From Bacillus cytotoxicus (GTDB taxonomy: Bacteria > Bacillota > Bacilli > Bacillales > Bacillaceae_G), in the NCBI RefSeq assembly GCF_023715645.1, contig NZ_JAMBOP010000011.1, positions 1 through 64,000 of the forward strand: a stretch of DNA of 64,000 nucleotides. Reading direction: 5' to 3'. The position numbers and the translations under genes were made by a program. Below are positions 41,483-51,096 of the stretch, piece by piece. The number at the start of each line of letters is the position of its first letter. The stretch's first letter is position 1. The notes beneath the pieces are model-generated. The model saw only the letters and a program-made list of their open reading frames with translations. It did not search any database and had not been told where the DNA came from.

Positions 41483-42186
41483 TTAATGTAATGATTGTTG
41501 AAGATGACCCGATGGTAGCGGAAATCAATAAGCAGTACCTTTCTAAAATTGCCGGGTTCCGTTTAGTTGCAATAGTCAATTCAGTTGCTGAAGCCATCCA
41601 ATTTTTAGGGAAGAATGATATTCATCTCATTCTTCTGGATATTTTTATGCCGGGAAAACAGGGCCTGGAGCTGTTATCGTACCTTCGGAAAAATGATCTT
41701 GAAAGTGATGTCATCATTATTTCAGCGGCCTCAGATCTTGAACGAATTAAGAGGGCATTAAGGTATGGTGTTGTCGACTATTTAATTAAGCCTTTCGAGT
41801 TTGACCGGTTTAACGATGCACTTGTTGCCTACCTTGAGCAAACTCGGTTAATTGATAAACAGGATTCGGTAAGTCAGCAGGAGCTCGATCACTTACTTTT
41901 GCACAGAGAAGAAGCAGTAATCGCAGAGGAACTCCCAAAGGGATTAACCAAGGATACCTTAAAGCAAATATGGGATGCGGTTCAAGAGTTGAAGCGGGGG
42001 CCTTTTTCCACTGATGAAGTAGCTAATGTTGTAGGCATTTCAAAGGTTTCAGCAAGAAAGTACCTTAACTTCCTAAAGGACTTAGGAATACTTGAAGTCA
42101 AAGTCATCTATGGAACAATCGGGCGGCCTGTGTATCAGCATGAATATAATCAATATAAGGAACACCTAATAAAAAACTTTTTGTAA
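41473..42186 (+). CDS. malR: Response regulator of the malate system (MalR/CitB family)
   Basis: A 237-residue regulator with an N-terminal receiver (IVEDDPMVAEINKQYL, phospho-Asp in LILLDIFMPGKQG, LIKPFEFDRF) and a C-terminal CitB-type helix-turn-helix (TDEVANVVGISKVSARKYLNFL). It is the cognate partner of malK by overlap. B. subtilis MalR activates malate transporter and malic enzyme genes. The downstream permease and malic enzyme are the likely targets here. Confidence 0.9.
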   Translation: MEMINVMIVEDDPMVAEINKQYLSKIAGFRLVAIVNSVAEAIQFLGKNDIHLILLDIFMPGKQGLELLSYLRKNDLESDVIIISAASDLERIKRALRYGVVDYLIKPFEFDRFNDALVAYLEQTRLIDKQDSVSQQELDHLLLHREEAVIAEELPKGLTKDTLKQIWDAVQELKRGPFSTDEVANVVGISKVSARKYLNFLKDLGILEVKVIYGTIGRPVYQHEYNQYKEHLIKNFL

Positions 42187-42214
42187 GCAGTTTTTGAAAC
42201 TGCTTACTTTTTTT
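42183..42214 (+). terminator. malKR terminator
   Basis: An 11-bp perfect stem GTAAGCAGTTT / AAACTGCTTAC with three-base loop and seven T. It overlaps the malR stop region. Confidence 0.92.
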
Positions 42215-42248
42215 ATTTACAAAAAGGATTATTAAACTTTCATAAACT

Positions 42249-42264
42249 ATGAAAACGCTTTCTT
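42249..42264. promoter_or_regulatory. Candidate catabolite-responsive element (cre)
   Basis: ATGAAAACGCTTTCTT matches the CcpA consensus WTGNAARCGNWWWCAW with one mismatch. It lies about 145 bases before the permease gene, suggesting glucose repression. Confidence 0.6.
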
Positions 42265-42408
42265 TATGGATATGATAGACATGTAACAAAACAAAGAGAG
42301 ATTAAAACATAGTACAAGATGCAAGAAAATTGGAATCGATTTCTTAAATTACTGGGAAAATAACGGATTCCTTTCGAGATTATAAAAACTACTTTAGGAG
42401 GGTTAAAA

Positions 42409-43377
42409 ATGCAAATTCCAATTAAGAAAACGCTTGATAAAATTCCAGGTGGTATGATGGTTGTTCCACTTTTTTTAGGAGTATTAACGAATACATTTTT
42501 TCCGCAATTTTTAAAAATTGGAGGTTTTACAACGGCATTATTCAGTAAAGAAGCATCATCTACCATTTTGGCATGTTTTATGTTTTTAATTGGTTCACAA
42601 ATTAATTTCAAATTAGCACCAAAGGCAATAAAAAAAGGTGCAATATTATTAACAGGAAAATTTATAATTGGTGCCGGTATAGGTTTAACTGTAGCAATGA
42701 TTTTTGGGCCTGCCGGAGTACTAGGATTATCACCATTAGCCATCCTTGCAGCGTTATTAAATGCTAATGGTGGATTGTATGCATCTCTTGCTTCATCGTA
42801 TGGTGACGAAACTGATGTAGGCGCATATGCTGTATTTTCTTTAAAAGATGGTCCATTTTTCACATTAGTTGCATTAGGTGCATCCGGCCTTGCTACAATT
42901 CCTCTTCACACACTTGTAGGAGTATTAATTCCAATAGTAATAGGAATGATTTTAGGAAATATTGATTCTGATATGAGAAAGTTCCTTGGAAGCAGTAAAT
43001 TATTATTAATTCCATTCTTCTCATTCCCATTAGGTGCAGGAATGAATCTTACAACTATTATAAAAGCGGGAGGTCCTGGCATATTACTAGGATTAGTAGC
43101 TGCATTCACTGGAATTGGGGCTTACGTACTTTTGAAGTTATTTAAAGAAAATCCTATCGTTGGTTTAGCAACAGGGTCAACTGCCGGAAATGCTGTAGCT
43201 ACACCAGCTGTTGTTGCAGCAGCAGATCCAACCTTAGCTGCAATAGCACCATCCGCCACTGCACAAGTTGCAGCAGCGTGTGTAATATCTGCAGTAGTCT
43301 GTCCGATTATTGTTAGCTATGCATTTAAAATGTCCGAAAAGAAAAAAGCTAAAAAATTAATTGCAGGGGCAGCATGA
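42409..43377 (+). CDS. KdgT-family permease (2-keto-3-deoxygluconate transporter family)
   Basis: A 322-residue membrane protein with about ten hydrophobic segments. MQIPIKKTLDKIPGGMMVVP, LNANGGLYASLASSYGDE and GLATGSTAGNAVATPAVVAA are typical of KdgT-type permeases. AGGAGGG precedes the ATG. Its place between malKR and the malic enzyme, with a cre site, suggests it may carry malate or another C4 acid rather than ketodeoxygluconate. No pectin- or KDG-degradation genes are nearby. Substrate is not determined by the sequence. Base use is AT-rich, unlike its flanking malKR and maeA genes. Confidence 0.82.
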   Translation: MQIPIKKTLDKIPGGMMVVPLFLGVLTNTFFPQFLKIGGFTTALFSKEASSTILACFMFLIGSQINFKLAPKAIKKGAILLTGKFIIGAGIGLTVAMIFGPAGVLGLSPLAILAALLNANGGLYASLASSYGDETDVGAYAVFSLKDGPFFTLVALGASGLATIPLHTLVGVLIPIVIGMILGNIDSDMRKFLGSSKLLLIPFFSFPLGAGMNLTTIIKAGGPGILLGLVAAFTGIGAYVLLKLFKENPIVGLATGSTAGNAVATPAVVAAADPTLAAIAPSATAQVAAACVISAVVCPIIVSYAFKMSEKKKAKKLIAGAA

Positions 43378-43605
43378 CAATAAAGTAAAAATCTACTGTT
43401 ATCCTATTCATCATGCTGCTGAAGCTTTTAAGCCAATTTGAAAATGAAACAAAGAAAAAGCAGTCAGCGGTTTCACTGTCTACTTTGTTTAGTTACAAAA
43501 AAGGTCATTAAGATAAAAAACTAGTGGGATAAGGATAAATTTATTAACATGGTTGCGGTATTGTCGGAATAACTATTTTAAGATAAAAGGAAGGAATGAA
43601 ACACC

Positions 43606-45324
43606 ATGAATGTATCTGAGAATGTTATTATTACTACAATAAAAGGAAAAGAAGTTCTCTCCAACCCTTTTTTGAATAAAGGAACAGCTTTTACGAAAGA
43701 GGAAAGGGAAGACCTTGGACTTGAAGGTCTGTTACCTCCACAAGTACTCACCCTTGATGAACAAGTTAATAGGATCTATGAACAATATTCGATGCAGACG
43801 ACGAATCTGTTCAAAAACGGGTTGCTTTATGATTTATATAACCGCAATGTTGTCTTGTTTTACCGTCTTTTGAAAGAACACCTGGCAGAAATGCTACCTA
43901 TCATCTACACTCCTACTGTCGGTGATGCAATCCAGTCATACTCTCATAGCTATCGTCGCCCAGGTGGCTTATATCTTTCCATTGATGATCCTAAGGGCAT
44001 TGAAAAGGCATTTTATAATCTAGGAAATCTAAAAAATGGTATTGATTTAATCGTCGTTACCGACTCTGAAAGCATTCTTGGTATTGGGGACCAAGGGATA
44101 GGCGGTATTAATATTGCGATTGGTAAACTTGCCGTGTACACGGCTGCAGCTGGAATTGATCCGAGCCGTGTTCTGCCAGTCGTGTTGGATGTTGGCACGA
44201 ACAATCAAGCCTTGATTGCAGACCCGATGTATATCGGCAACAAATTCGCACGTGTCCGCGGTGAGCGTTATGATCAATTCATTGATTTATTCATTCAGAC
44301 TGCAAGAAAGTTCTTTCCAGAGGTTCTCATTCACTGGGAGGACCTTGGCAACGTCAATGCGCGAAAGATATTGGACAAATGGGGTGACAAAATTCTTACC
44401 TTCAACGATGACATCCAGGGAACAGGTGCTGTTACTCTTGCTGCTATTATGTCTGCTTTGAAAGTAACAGGAGAATCCCTGAAGGACCAGCGCATTGTTG
44501 TCTTTGGACCAGGGGCTGCCGGTATTGGTAACGCAGACCAAATGGCAGATGCTATGGTTCTAGAAGAGGTGACTAGAGAAGAAGCCCATGATCGTTTCTG
44601 GGCTGTTGACTATCGGGGTCTACTAACAGATGAAACACCAGATGTTCTGAACTTCCAGAAGCCTTATACAAGACAGGTGGATGAAGTTAAGGACTGGGAT
44701 AAGAATGAGGAAGGGATTATTGCATTAATGGAAGTAGTTCGGAGGGTGAAGCCAACTATCCTGATTGGTACTTCCGGACAAGCCGGCGCGTTCACTGAAG
44801 AAATTGTTAAAGAAATGGCCAAGCACGTTGAGCGTCCCATCATCTTGCCTATGTCCAACCCGACGCCACTGGCTGAAGCAGTGCCAGAAAACCTGATTAA
44901 GTGGACCGATGGCAAGGCTCTAATTGCAACTGGCAGCCCGTTTGCCAATGTAGAATACAAAGGTGTTTCCTATGAAATCGGGCAGTCAAATAACGCATTT
45001 GTATTCCCGGGCCTAGGCTTGGGAGCGATTGTTGCAAAAGCTGAAGTGATCTCAAAAGGAATGTTTGCTGCTGCTGCTAATGCAGTTGCAAGAATGTCTG
45101 ACTCTAGTAAACCTGGAGCATCCCTGCTGCCATCCATTGAAAAGCTTCATGAAGTCTCAAAATATGTAGCCATTGAAGTAGCCCATGCTGCAATACACGA
45201 AGGAATTGCAAGAGTAGAGATTCAAGATGTTGAGGATGCTATTGAAGATGCTATGTGGGAACCTGAGTATAAAGAAATTAAGAGCGTAGGTAGTTGGACA
45301 AAGATTAATTCCTATGCATATTAA
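43606..45324 (+). CDS. maeA: NAD-dependent malic enzyme
   Basis: Oxidative decarboxylation of malate to pyruvate. The 572-residue protein is the large form: [16 protein letters not shown] (catalytic Tyr), [30 protein letters not shown] (metal ligands) and Rossmann [26 protein letters not shown] precedes the ATG. Codon use is G/C-richer than the neighbouring permease, suggesting a different history. B. subtilis maeA (ywkA) is induced by malate through MalKR, and this linkage suggests the same here. Confidence 0.95.
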   Translation: MNVSENVIITTIKGKEVLSNPFLNKGTAFTKEEREDLGLEGLLPPQVLTLDEQVNRIYEQYSMQTTNLFKNGLLYDLYNRNVVLFYRLLKEHLAEMLPIIYTPTVGDAIQSYSHSYRRPGGLYLSIDDPKGIEKAFYNLGNLKNGIDLIVVTDSESILGIGDQGIGGINIAIGKLAVYTAAAGIDPSRVLPVVLDVGTNNQALIADPMYIGNKFARVRGERYDQFIDLFIQTARKFFPEVLIHWEDLGNVNARKILDKWGDKILTFNDDIQGTGAVTLAAIMSALKVTGESLKDQRIVVFGPGAAGIGNADQMADAMVLEEVTREEAHDRFWAVDYRGLLTDETPDVLNFQKPYTRQVDEVKDWDKNEEGIIALMEVVRRVKPTILIGTSGQAGAFTEEIVKEMAKHVERPIILPMSNPTPLAEAVPENLIKWTDGKALIATGSPFANVEYKGVSYEIGQSNNAFVFPGLGLGAIVAKAEVISKGMFAAAANAVARMSDSSKPGASLLPSIEKLHEVSKYVAIEVAHAAIHEGIARVEIQDVEDAIEDAMWEPEYKEIKSVGSWTKINSYAY

Positions 45325-45334
45325 ATAGTGAAAT

Positions 45335-45398
45335 AAAATGCCTGTACTCCTGGTAATTGATCGAACTTTCGGTATGCCAGGCAGTGACAGGCATTTTT
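45335..45398 (+). terminator. maeA terminator
   Basis: Outer stem AAAATGCCTGT / ACAGGCATTTT and inner CCTGG / CCAGG, ending in a T run. Confidence 0.85.
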
Positions 45399-45858
45399 GT
45401 AATCAACTAGATTAAATGGCACAATCCTTTTTTGGGGAAATCCTCCATCACTTTTTTAAAAAATCATACTTTAAAAGTGAAAGTAGATAAACTTCATAAA
45501 ATCTTAGCTGAAATCACCTTAAAATGGAATGCAGCCTGCCACATATCATCCGTCAAGTATAAGGATACGCATGGTTTATTCATTTTCCCCCCTTAACTGT
45601 TTATTGCCTATACTCTATTCAACACGAAGAAGAACAAGAATATATTCAACGTTATATCTATGTTCTACTTATACAAGTGATATGAAAATCTATGAATGGT
45701 TAATGACGGTGAAGAAATTATTGATAAGAATTATAATCGAAAACCAAATGGGTATTATTACGTTTTATAGTTATATATGTTAAAATGATTGAGGGGTTGC
45801 AGAAACTGAATTTTTGAAATATACGGAATAGGGTTTTTGAAAATTAAGGGGTGGAAAA
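45399..45858. other. maeA-glycosyltransferase gap, no gene recognised
   Basis: The 460 bases include an 84-codon open frame (45529-45783) of low-complexity Arg/Tyr/Ser composition with no ribosome site and no recognisable motif. The region could hold a decayed gene. No repeat family member was seen. Confidence 0.5.
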
Positions 45859-46854
45859 ATGGCGCGCAATGTACCTTTATTGACGATTGTTGTTCCCTGC
45901 TACAATGAAGAAGCTACATTAGAGGAAACAACAAAAGAACTAACGAGAGTTATGGATGATTTAGTTGTTGATAATAAAATAAGTGATGAAAGTATCATTT
46001 TCTATGTAGACGATGGAAGCTCTGATAATACTTGGGGCATAATTGAAGAAAAGACAGTAACAAATCCGTATGTTCAAGGGTTAAAATTAAGTCGGAATTT
46101 TGGGCATCAAGGAGCTTTAATTGCTGGTTTAGAATCAGCAAGGAATTTTTCAGATTGTGTGGTTTCAATAGATGCAGACCTTCAAGATGATGTTAACGTT
46201 ATCTATCAATTTATCGATAAATATCAAGAAGGTTATGAGATTGTATATGGAGTTCGAGATAAGAGAGACACGGACACCAAATTTAAAAGAAATACTGCTT
46301 TATGGTTTTACGGTCTCATGGGAAAAATGGGTGTTAAGTTAGTACCCAATCATGCAGATTATCGTTTAATGAGCAAAAGAGCGTTAAACGAATTTATAAA
46401 ATATCAAGAAGAAAACTTATTTATTCGCGGAATTGTACCTCTATTAGGCTTTAAATCTACTAATGTTTATTATGACCGCAAAGAAAGATTTGCTGGCGAG
46501 TCAAAGTACCCATTAAAGAAAATGATTGCCTTCGCTTTTGATGGACTGACTTCATTTAGCGTTGCACCAATAAGGTTCGTTTCATATTTAGGATTTTTGA
46601 TGGTGCTTATCGGGATAGGAATTGCTCTTTATGCATTATTTGCAAAAGTTTTTTCATATACGACTAGTGGCTGGACTTCATTGATGCTATCCATTTGGAT
46701 TGTTGGAGGGGTACAGTTGTTGGCGATTGGAATTATTGGTGAATATATAGGGAAAATTTTCAAGGAAACAAAAGGAAGACCTAGATATACAATTGAAAAA
46801 AATAGTGTTCTTGAGAAACAAAAAGAATACGTAGCAGACTTAATTAAAAAGTAA
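45859..46854 (+). CDS. GT2 glycosyltransferase, polyprenyl-phosphate type (GtrB/DPM-like)
   Basis: A 331-residue protein: an N-terminal GT-A domain (VVPCYNEEATLEETT, YVDDGSSDNTW, SIDADLQDD as the DxD region, SRNFGHQGALIAGLE) and two C-terminal TM helices (about 235-260 and 272-298). This layout is typical of enzymes that load a sugar onto undecaprenyl phosphate for later transfer outside the cell by a GT-C enzyme. A GGGGTGG site precedes the ATG. The polytopic protein at 47.4 kb is a plausible partner, which is inference from position. Confidence 0.88.
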   Translation: MARNVPLLTIVVPCYNEEATLEETTKELTRVMDDLVVDNKISDESIIFYVDDGSSDNTWGIIEEKTVTNPYVQGLKLSRNFGHQGALIAGLESARNFSDCVVSIDADLQDDVNVIYQFIDKYQEGYEIVYGVRDKRDTDTKFKRNTALWFYGLMGKMGVKLVPNHADYRLMSKRALNEFIKYQEENLFIRGIVPLLGFKSTNVYYDRKERFAGESKYPLKKMIAFAFDGLTSFSVAPIRFVSYLGFLMVLIGIGIALYALFAKVFSYTTSGWTSLMLSIWIVGGVQLLAIGIIGEYIGKIFKETKGRPRYTIEKNSVLEKQKEYVADLIKK

Positions 46855-47367
46855 ATAGGAAATAAAAAGATTTACCCGTACAAAAGTATTGTGAAGTGGA
46901 TATTTGTAAAAAATTATTAGTTTAGTAAGGTTCTTCGTTGACTGTATATCTAAGGAGAATACCGTAGCAAGGTATTCTTGCATAAACAGTTGCAAGATAT
47001 TTACCAAGAATTATTTTAGGCTGTATCTAATCAAAATCATCCCCATCTTACTGCTGGGTTATTGCCTAGTACGTGTCTGAAGATGGGGATGAATTTTTAG
47101 GATCGACATTACATTTGGTGTGGCACTTAAAGCTATATAAATTCATTTTGATTTTTCGGCATATAAATTGCTGCTATGCAGAATACAGCAGGATTGCTAC
47201 TGTTTTAATCTTGCATGTGGTAGGAAAAGACCCTGACCGCTAGGCATGGCCAGATGCTCTTGCCCACCGAAAAAGAATGATTTTAAGTCGGTTTTTTAAT
47301 GGGGATTTATATAGTTATAAAACGTTCCCGGCCTTAATTAAATGAATGAGAGGAAGACTTAAAAGAA
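46855..47367. other. Gap with hairpins and repeat family B copy 2
   Basis: The region contains a hairpin AGAATACC / GGTATTCT (about 46954-46979). It also has a 12-bp inverted repeat CATCCCCATCTT (47038-47049) / AAGATGGGGATG (47080-47091) followed by AATTTTT, and then the repeat described next. No gene is seen. Confidence 0.6.
47151..47300 (+). repeat. Repeat family B, copy 2 (free-standing)
   Basis: ATTTTTCGGCATATAAATTG, TGCATGTGGTAGGAAAAGAC, GGCATGGCCAGATGCTCTTG and a 3' hairpin ACCGA...TCGGT followed by TTTTTTAA. It has no GTAACTACTCAG ends. The 3' hairpin with T6 makes it resemble a small transcript gene with its own terminator. Confidence 0.65.
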
Positions 47368-48930
47368 ATGAAAAATTTAGTTAGGTTTAATGATCTCAGA
47401 ATAAATACATTATCATTTGAAAAAATAAATATCTTTTTATTTTTTTATTCCTTTTTTATTATGTTGTTTTTTACACAGACATCCCCATTCTTTACGTTAA
47501 GTGAGTGGGTAGATTCTAATGCCTTTTTTACAGTTGGAAAAGGTATGGCTAATGGAGTAGTCCCTTATCAAGACATTTTTGAACAAAAGGGTCCTTTGTT
47601 ATATGGTTTGCATGCATTAGCTTATTCGTTTTCTCATACTACTTTCGTTGGAGTATACATACTGGAAAGTCTTGCGATGTTTGCTAACGTTGTTTTAGCA
47701 TTCAAGATTTCCCGCCTTTATTTGAATTGGATGCCTTCTGCGCTTATATCTATTTTTTTCCCAGTATTAGTATTAAATCAAAAGGCATTTCGTTTTGGGG
47801 ATAGTGCTGAAGAGTTTTCAATTCCTTTCATAATGATACTTCTTTATATGATATTTAAATATTATAAGTATGGTTCTGACTCTCTATTTAAACGGGGGAT
47901 TTTTCTTCTAAATGGGATTATGATTGCCTGCGTGTTTTGGATTAAATTTACCCTTGTCGGGGCTTGGATCGGATTCTACCTTGCAATTTTATTTATTTGT
48001 ATAGGTGAAAAAAGATGGAAGGACTTAGTGAATGCAATTGTGTTCACGTTTGCGGGGCTAGTTCTTGCAAGTATTCCATGGTTTATCTATTTTGGTATGA
48101 ATCATGCAATTCAAGATTTGATAGATGTGTATTTAAAATTTAATCTTGGTACTTATTCATCACAAGTTGGTAAAGTTGAAAAACTAGCCAATTTTGCGTT
48201 TACTTTTGGAGATGCATTTAATGGTAATTTCGAAAGTAAAGTGTTAATTCTTGTTGGTGTAATTGATTTTATGTTTACATGGAAGTATTTTAAAGATAGA
48301 AGTCAAAAATGGATGCTTTTAAGCACTGTCATTTTCTTAATAGTAGGGGTATATATTGGAGGAAGAGGCTATCCATACTACTTTCTTATTATAACTCCTT
48401 TAGGGCTATTTGGATTGATAGCAATCGCTCATTTTATTCAAAATGCTAACATCAAGTCGCAGATTACCCTTGGTAAAAGTAAATGGTTTGCTCTATCGAT
48501 GATGGCAGTGGCGACAATTTTCTTTTGCTTCGGTTATAATTCCAACATGAAGGCTTCAAAGTTCTATCAGAAGGGGCCTCTTGCACAGGAAACATTTGCT
48601 GAAATCATGAATCAAGAACCGAATCCGACGTTATTAAATTATGGTAATTTAGATGGTGGATTTTATTTAGTTGCAGATATTGTACCGAATATCCGCTATT
48701 TTGAAAGACAAAATATTGGCTATGATGAATATCCTGAAAATATGGATGAGCAAAATCGTTATATAAAAGAGAAAAAAGTCAAATTTGTTGTATTCAGAGT
48801 TGATCCAAAAGCGATTCCAAGTGAGCTTGATGTTCCTTACCTTCACAAAAATTATCGTTTAGTTGCTGAGCAAAAGCAATTTGTAGAAGGGGCGGAAACT
48901 AAATATTTGCTCTTTAAGCAGGAAGATTAG
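47368..48930 (+). CDS. Polytopic membrane glycosyltransferase, GT-C-like
   Basis: A 520-residue protein with about ten to eleven TM segments. An early outer loop carries SEWVDSNAFFTVGKGMANG...YQDIFEQKGPLLYG, an arrangement of acidic residues typical of GT-C enzymes using polyprenyl-phosphate sugars. A C-terminal soluble part follows (from about 415). The acceptor is unknown; wall teichoic or capsular polymer is possible. It may use the lipid sugar made by the GT2 at 45.9 kb. The exact family was not recognised. Confidence 0.75.
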   Translation: MKNLVRFNDLRINTLSFEKINIFLFFYSFFIMLFFTQTSPFFTLSEWVDSNAFFTVGKGMANGVVPYQDIFEQKGPLLYGLHALAYSFSHTTFVGVYILESLAMFANVVLAFKISRLYLNWMPSALISIFFPVLVLNQKAFRFGDSAEEFSIPFIMILLYMIFKYYKYGSDSLFKRGIFLLNGIMIACVFWIKFTLVGAWIGFYLAILFICIGEKRWKDLVNAIVFTFAGLVLASIPWFIYFGMNHAIQDLIDVYLKFNLGTYSSQVGKVEKLANFAFTFGDAFNGNFESKVLILVGVIDFMFTWKYFKDRSQKWMLLSTVIFLIVGVYIGGRGYPYYFLIITPLGLFGLIAIAHFIQNANIKSQITLGKSKWFALSMMAVATIFFCFGYNSNMKASKFYQKGPLAQETFAEIMNQEPNPTLLNYGNLDGGFYLVADIVPNIRYFERQNIGYDEYPENMDEQNRYIKEKKVKFVVFRVDPKAIPSELDVPYLHKNYRLVAEQKQFVEGAETKYLLFKQED

Positions 48931-48964
48931 AAGTTTGAGAAGGATCTCTGCATTGAATAAATAG

Positions 48965-49171
48965 ATTTACTATAATAATCAGCCTATTCGTTATGCTGAT
49001 TATGAAACTGAAAAGGGAGTGATTAGTAATTCTTATTTACTCCCTTTTACAAAGGTTTGTCAAAGGATTGGCTGGAATGGGATGCAGTTTGATGTGTTGC
49101 CTATAACGACGCATATTTATCATAGTTCGTATCCAAATCAAGTGCTGAAATCAATTTTCTTTCATAAATAA
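48965..49171 (+). pseudogene. Gene remnant (C-terminal fragment, unidentified)
   Basis: A 68-codon open frame without an upstream start reads NQPIRYADYETEKGVISNSY then LLPFTKVCQRIGWNGMQFDV and LPITTHIYHSSYPNQVLKSI to TAA. It is protein-like, unlike random frame, and ends just before a terminator. It looks like the tail of a lost gene. I could not name its family. Confidence 0.5.
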
Positions 49172-49180
49172 TGCAAGAAG

Positions 49181-49217
49181 GAAGCCCCTCGTTTGAGAGA
49201 GCTTCTTTTTATTTTTA
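49181..49217 (+). terminator. Terminator after the gene remnant
   Basis: GAAGC..CTC / GAG..GCTTC stem (49181-49205) followed by TTTTTATTTTT. Confidence 0.75.
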
Positions 49218-49326
49218 AATTATTTTTATAGCATAATGTTTTTTCCATAAAATAAATATATCCTGCAGACATTATAATGTAATATATTGAATGAAATAAA
49301 GTGAATACATGAAGGATGGACATAAA

Positions 49327-51096
49327 ATGGGCGATTTATTATTGATGATGATTGAACGCGTTGGTTTAATCGTTATTTTAGGATTTTTACTTTCACATAT
49401 TAAGGTGTTCCGTTGGCTACTGCATAAGCAAGATGGTTATAAAGGTAGCTTTATGTTAATCGGCATATTTTCATTATTTACAATTGTAAGCAACTACACA
49501 GGGATTGAGATTTCTGGTAATACGATTATGAATGAAAATTGGCTGCAGGGCGTCTCTTCTTCTAGTACGATTGCGAATACGCGTATTATGGGAATTGGGA
49601 TTAGCGGGTTACTTGGAGGTCCAATTGTTGGAATAGGAGTAGGCTTTATAGCTGGTATTCATCGTTATGTATTAGGAGGAACGACTGCGCTGAGCTGTGC
49701 AATTTCTTCTATTTTGGCTGGGATTGTGACAGGGTATATTGGTTATTTATATCGAAAACGAAATCGCGTTGTAACCCCTAAGTTTTCTTCAATGCTTAGC
49801 ATCTGCATGGTTTCGCTGGAAATGATTATGATTCTTTTCATAATCGATGACGGCTGGAACATTGTGAAAACAATTGCAATTCCAATGATTATCGTAAATG
49901 GTTTCGGAAGTTTTATTCTAATGTCAATGATTCAGTCCATTATACGACAAGAAGAACATGCGAAGGCATTACAAACGCATAAAGTATTGCGCATTGCTGA
50001 TAAAACACTTCCGTATTTTCGCCAAGGATTAACGGAAGAATCATGTACGCATGTGGCACAAATTATCCATCGATTTACAGGAACAGATGCAGTATCTTTA
50101 ACCGATACGGAAAAAATATTAGCACATGTTGGAGTAGGATCTGATCATCATATTCCTTCCCATAGCTTAATTACCGAATTGTCAAAAGACGTGTTAAATA
50201 CCGGAGAAATTATGAAAGCAAAGTCACGCGAAGGGATTAATTGTCAGCATGGAGGATGTTTATTACAAGCAGCAATCGTGATTCCGCTCACATCTCGTGG
50301 AAAGACCATCGGTACGTTAAAGCTTTATTTTAAAAATCCCAATTCATTAAGTCCCGTTGAGGAGGAGCTGGCAGAAGGGTTAGCGAAAATCTTTTCAACG
50401 CAGCTTGAACTTGGAGAGGCAGAACTGCAAAGTAAATTGTTGCAAGATGCGGAAATAAAGGCGTTGCAAGCACAAATTAACCCTCATTTTCTTTTTAATG
50501 CGATTAATACGGTCTCTGCTTTATGTCGTACAGATGTAGAAAAAGCAAGGAAATTATTGTTACAGCTAAGCGTGTATTTTCGCTGCAATTTACAAGGTGC
50601 AAGACAACTTCTCATTCCGTTAGAACAAGAATTAAATCATGTGCATGCATATATGTCGTTAGAACAAGCAAGATTTCCGAATAAATATGAAGTGAAAATG
50701 TATATTGAAGATGAACTGCATAATATTTTGATTCCGCCATTTGTGCTGCAATTATTAGTAGAAAATGCTCTTCGTCATGCATTTCCTAAAAAACAGCCTC
50801 TATGTCAAGTTGGAATTCATGTTTATGCTAAGCAGGATAGCGTACATTTCAAAGTAAAGGATAACGGGCAAGGGATTGAACCAGAGCGATTAGAGCAGTT
50901 AGGAAAAGCAGTTGTATCGTCAAAAAAGGGAACTGGAACAGCGTTATACAATATTAATGAACGGTTAATGGGGTTGTTTGGAAAAGATACAACGCTTCAT
51001 ATTGTCAGTGAGCTGGAAGCAGGGGCGGAGATTTCCTTTACGATTCCAATTCAAAGAAAAGAGGGAAGCGATATTGAGAATATTAGTAGTGGATGA
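49327..51096 (+). CDS. lytS: Sensor histidine kinase LytS
   Basis: A 589-residue kinase of the LytS/YehU type that reports on membrane potential or pyruvate-related signals and controls murein-hydrolase export genes. An N-terminal 5TM-LYT domain (about 1-190, with NTRIMGIGISGLLGGPIVG) is followed by a GAF domain (230-360). The His kinase region carries LQAQINPHFLFNAINTVSAL and is followed by an ATPase domain (LLVENALRHAFP, GTGTALYNINERL). The ATG at 49327 follows AAGGATGGA. It overlaps lytR by 23 bases. Confidence 0.95.
   Translation: MGDLLLMMIERVGLIVILGFLLSHIKVFRWLLHKQDGYKGSFMLIGIFSLFTIVSNYTGIEISGNTIMNENWLQGVSSSSTIANTRIMGIGISGLLGGPIVGIGVGFIAGIHRYVLGGTTALSCAISSILAGIVTGYIGYLYRKRNRVVTPKFSSMLSICMVSLEMIMILFIIDDGWNIVKTIAIPMIIVNGFGSFILMSMIQSIIRQEEHAKALQTHKVLRIADKTLPYFRQGLTEESCTHVAQIIHRFTGTDAVSLTDTEKILAHVGVGSDHHIPSHSLITELSKDVLNTGEIMKAKSREGINCQHGGCLLQAAIVIPLTSRGKTIGTLKLYFKNPNSLSPVEEELAEGLAKIFSTQLELGEAELQSKLLQDAEIKALQAQINPHFLFNAINTVSALCRTDVEKARKLLLQLSVYFRCNLQGARQLLIPLEQELNHVHAYMSLEQARFPNKYEVKMYIEDELHNILIPPFVLQLLVENALRHAFPKKQPLCQVGIHVYAKQDSVHFKVKDNGQGIEPERLEQLGKAVVSSKKGTGTALYNINERLMGLFGKDTTLHIVSELEAGAEISFTIPIQRKEGSDIENISSG

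Noticed and set aside
45529-45783. 84-codon open frame before the GT2 gene
   Set aside because: Low-complexity Arg/Ser/Tyr composition, no ribosome site, no motif.
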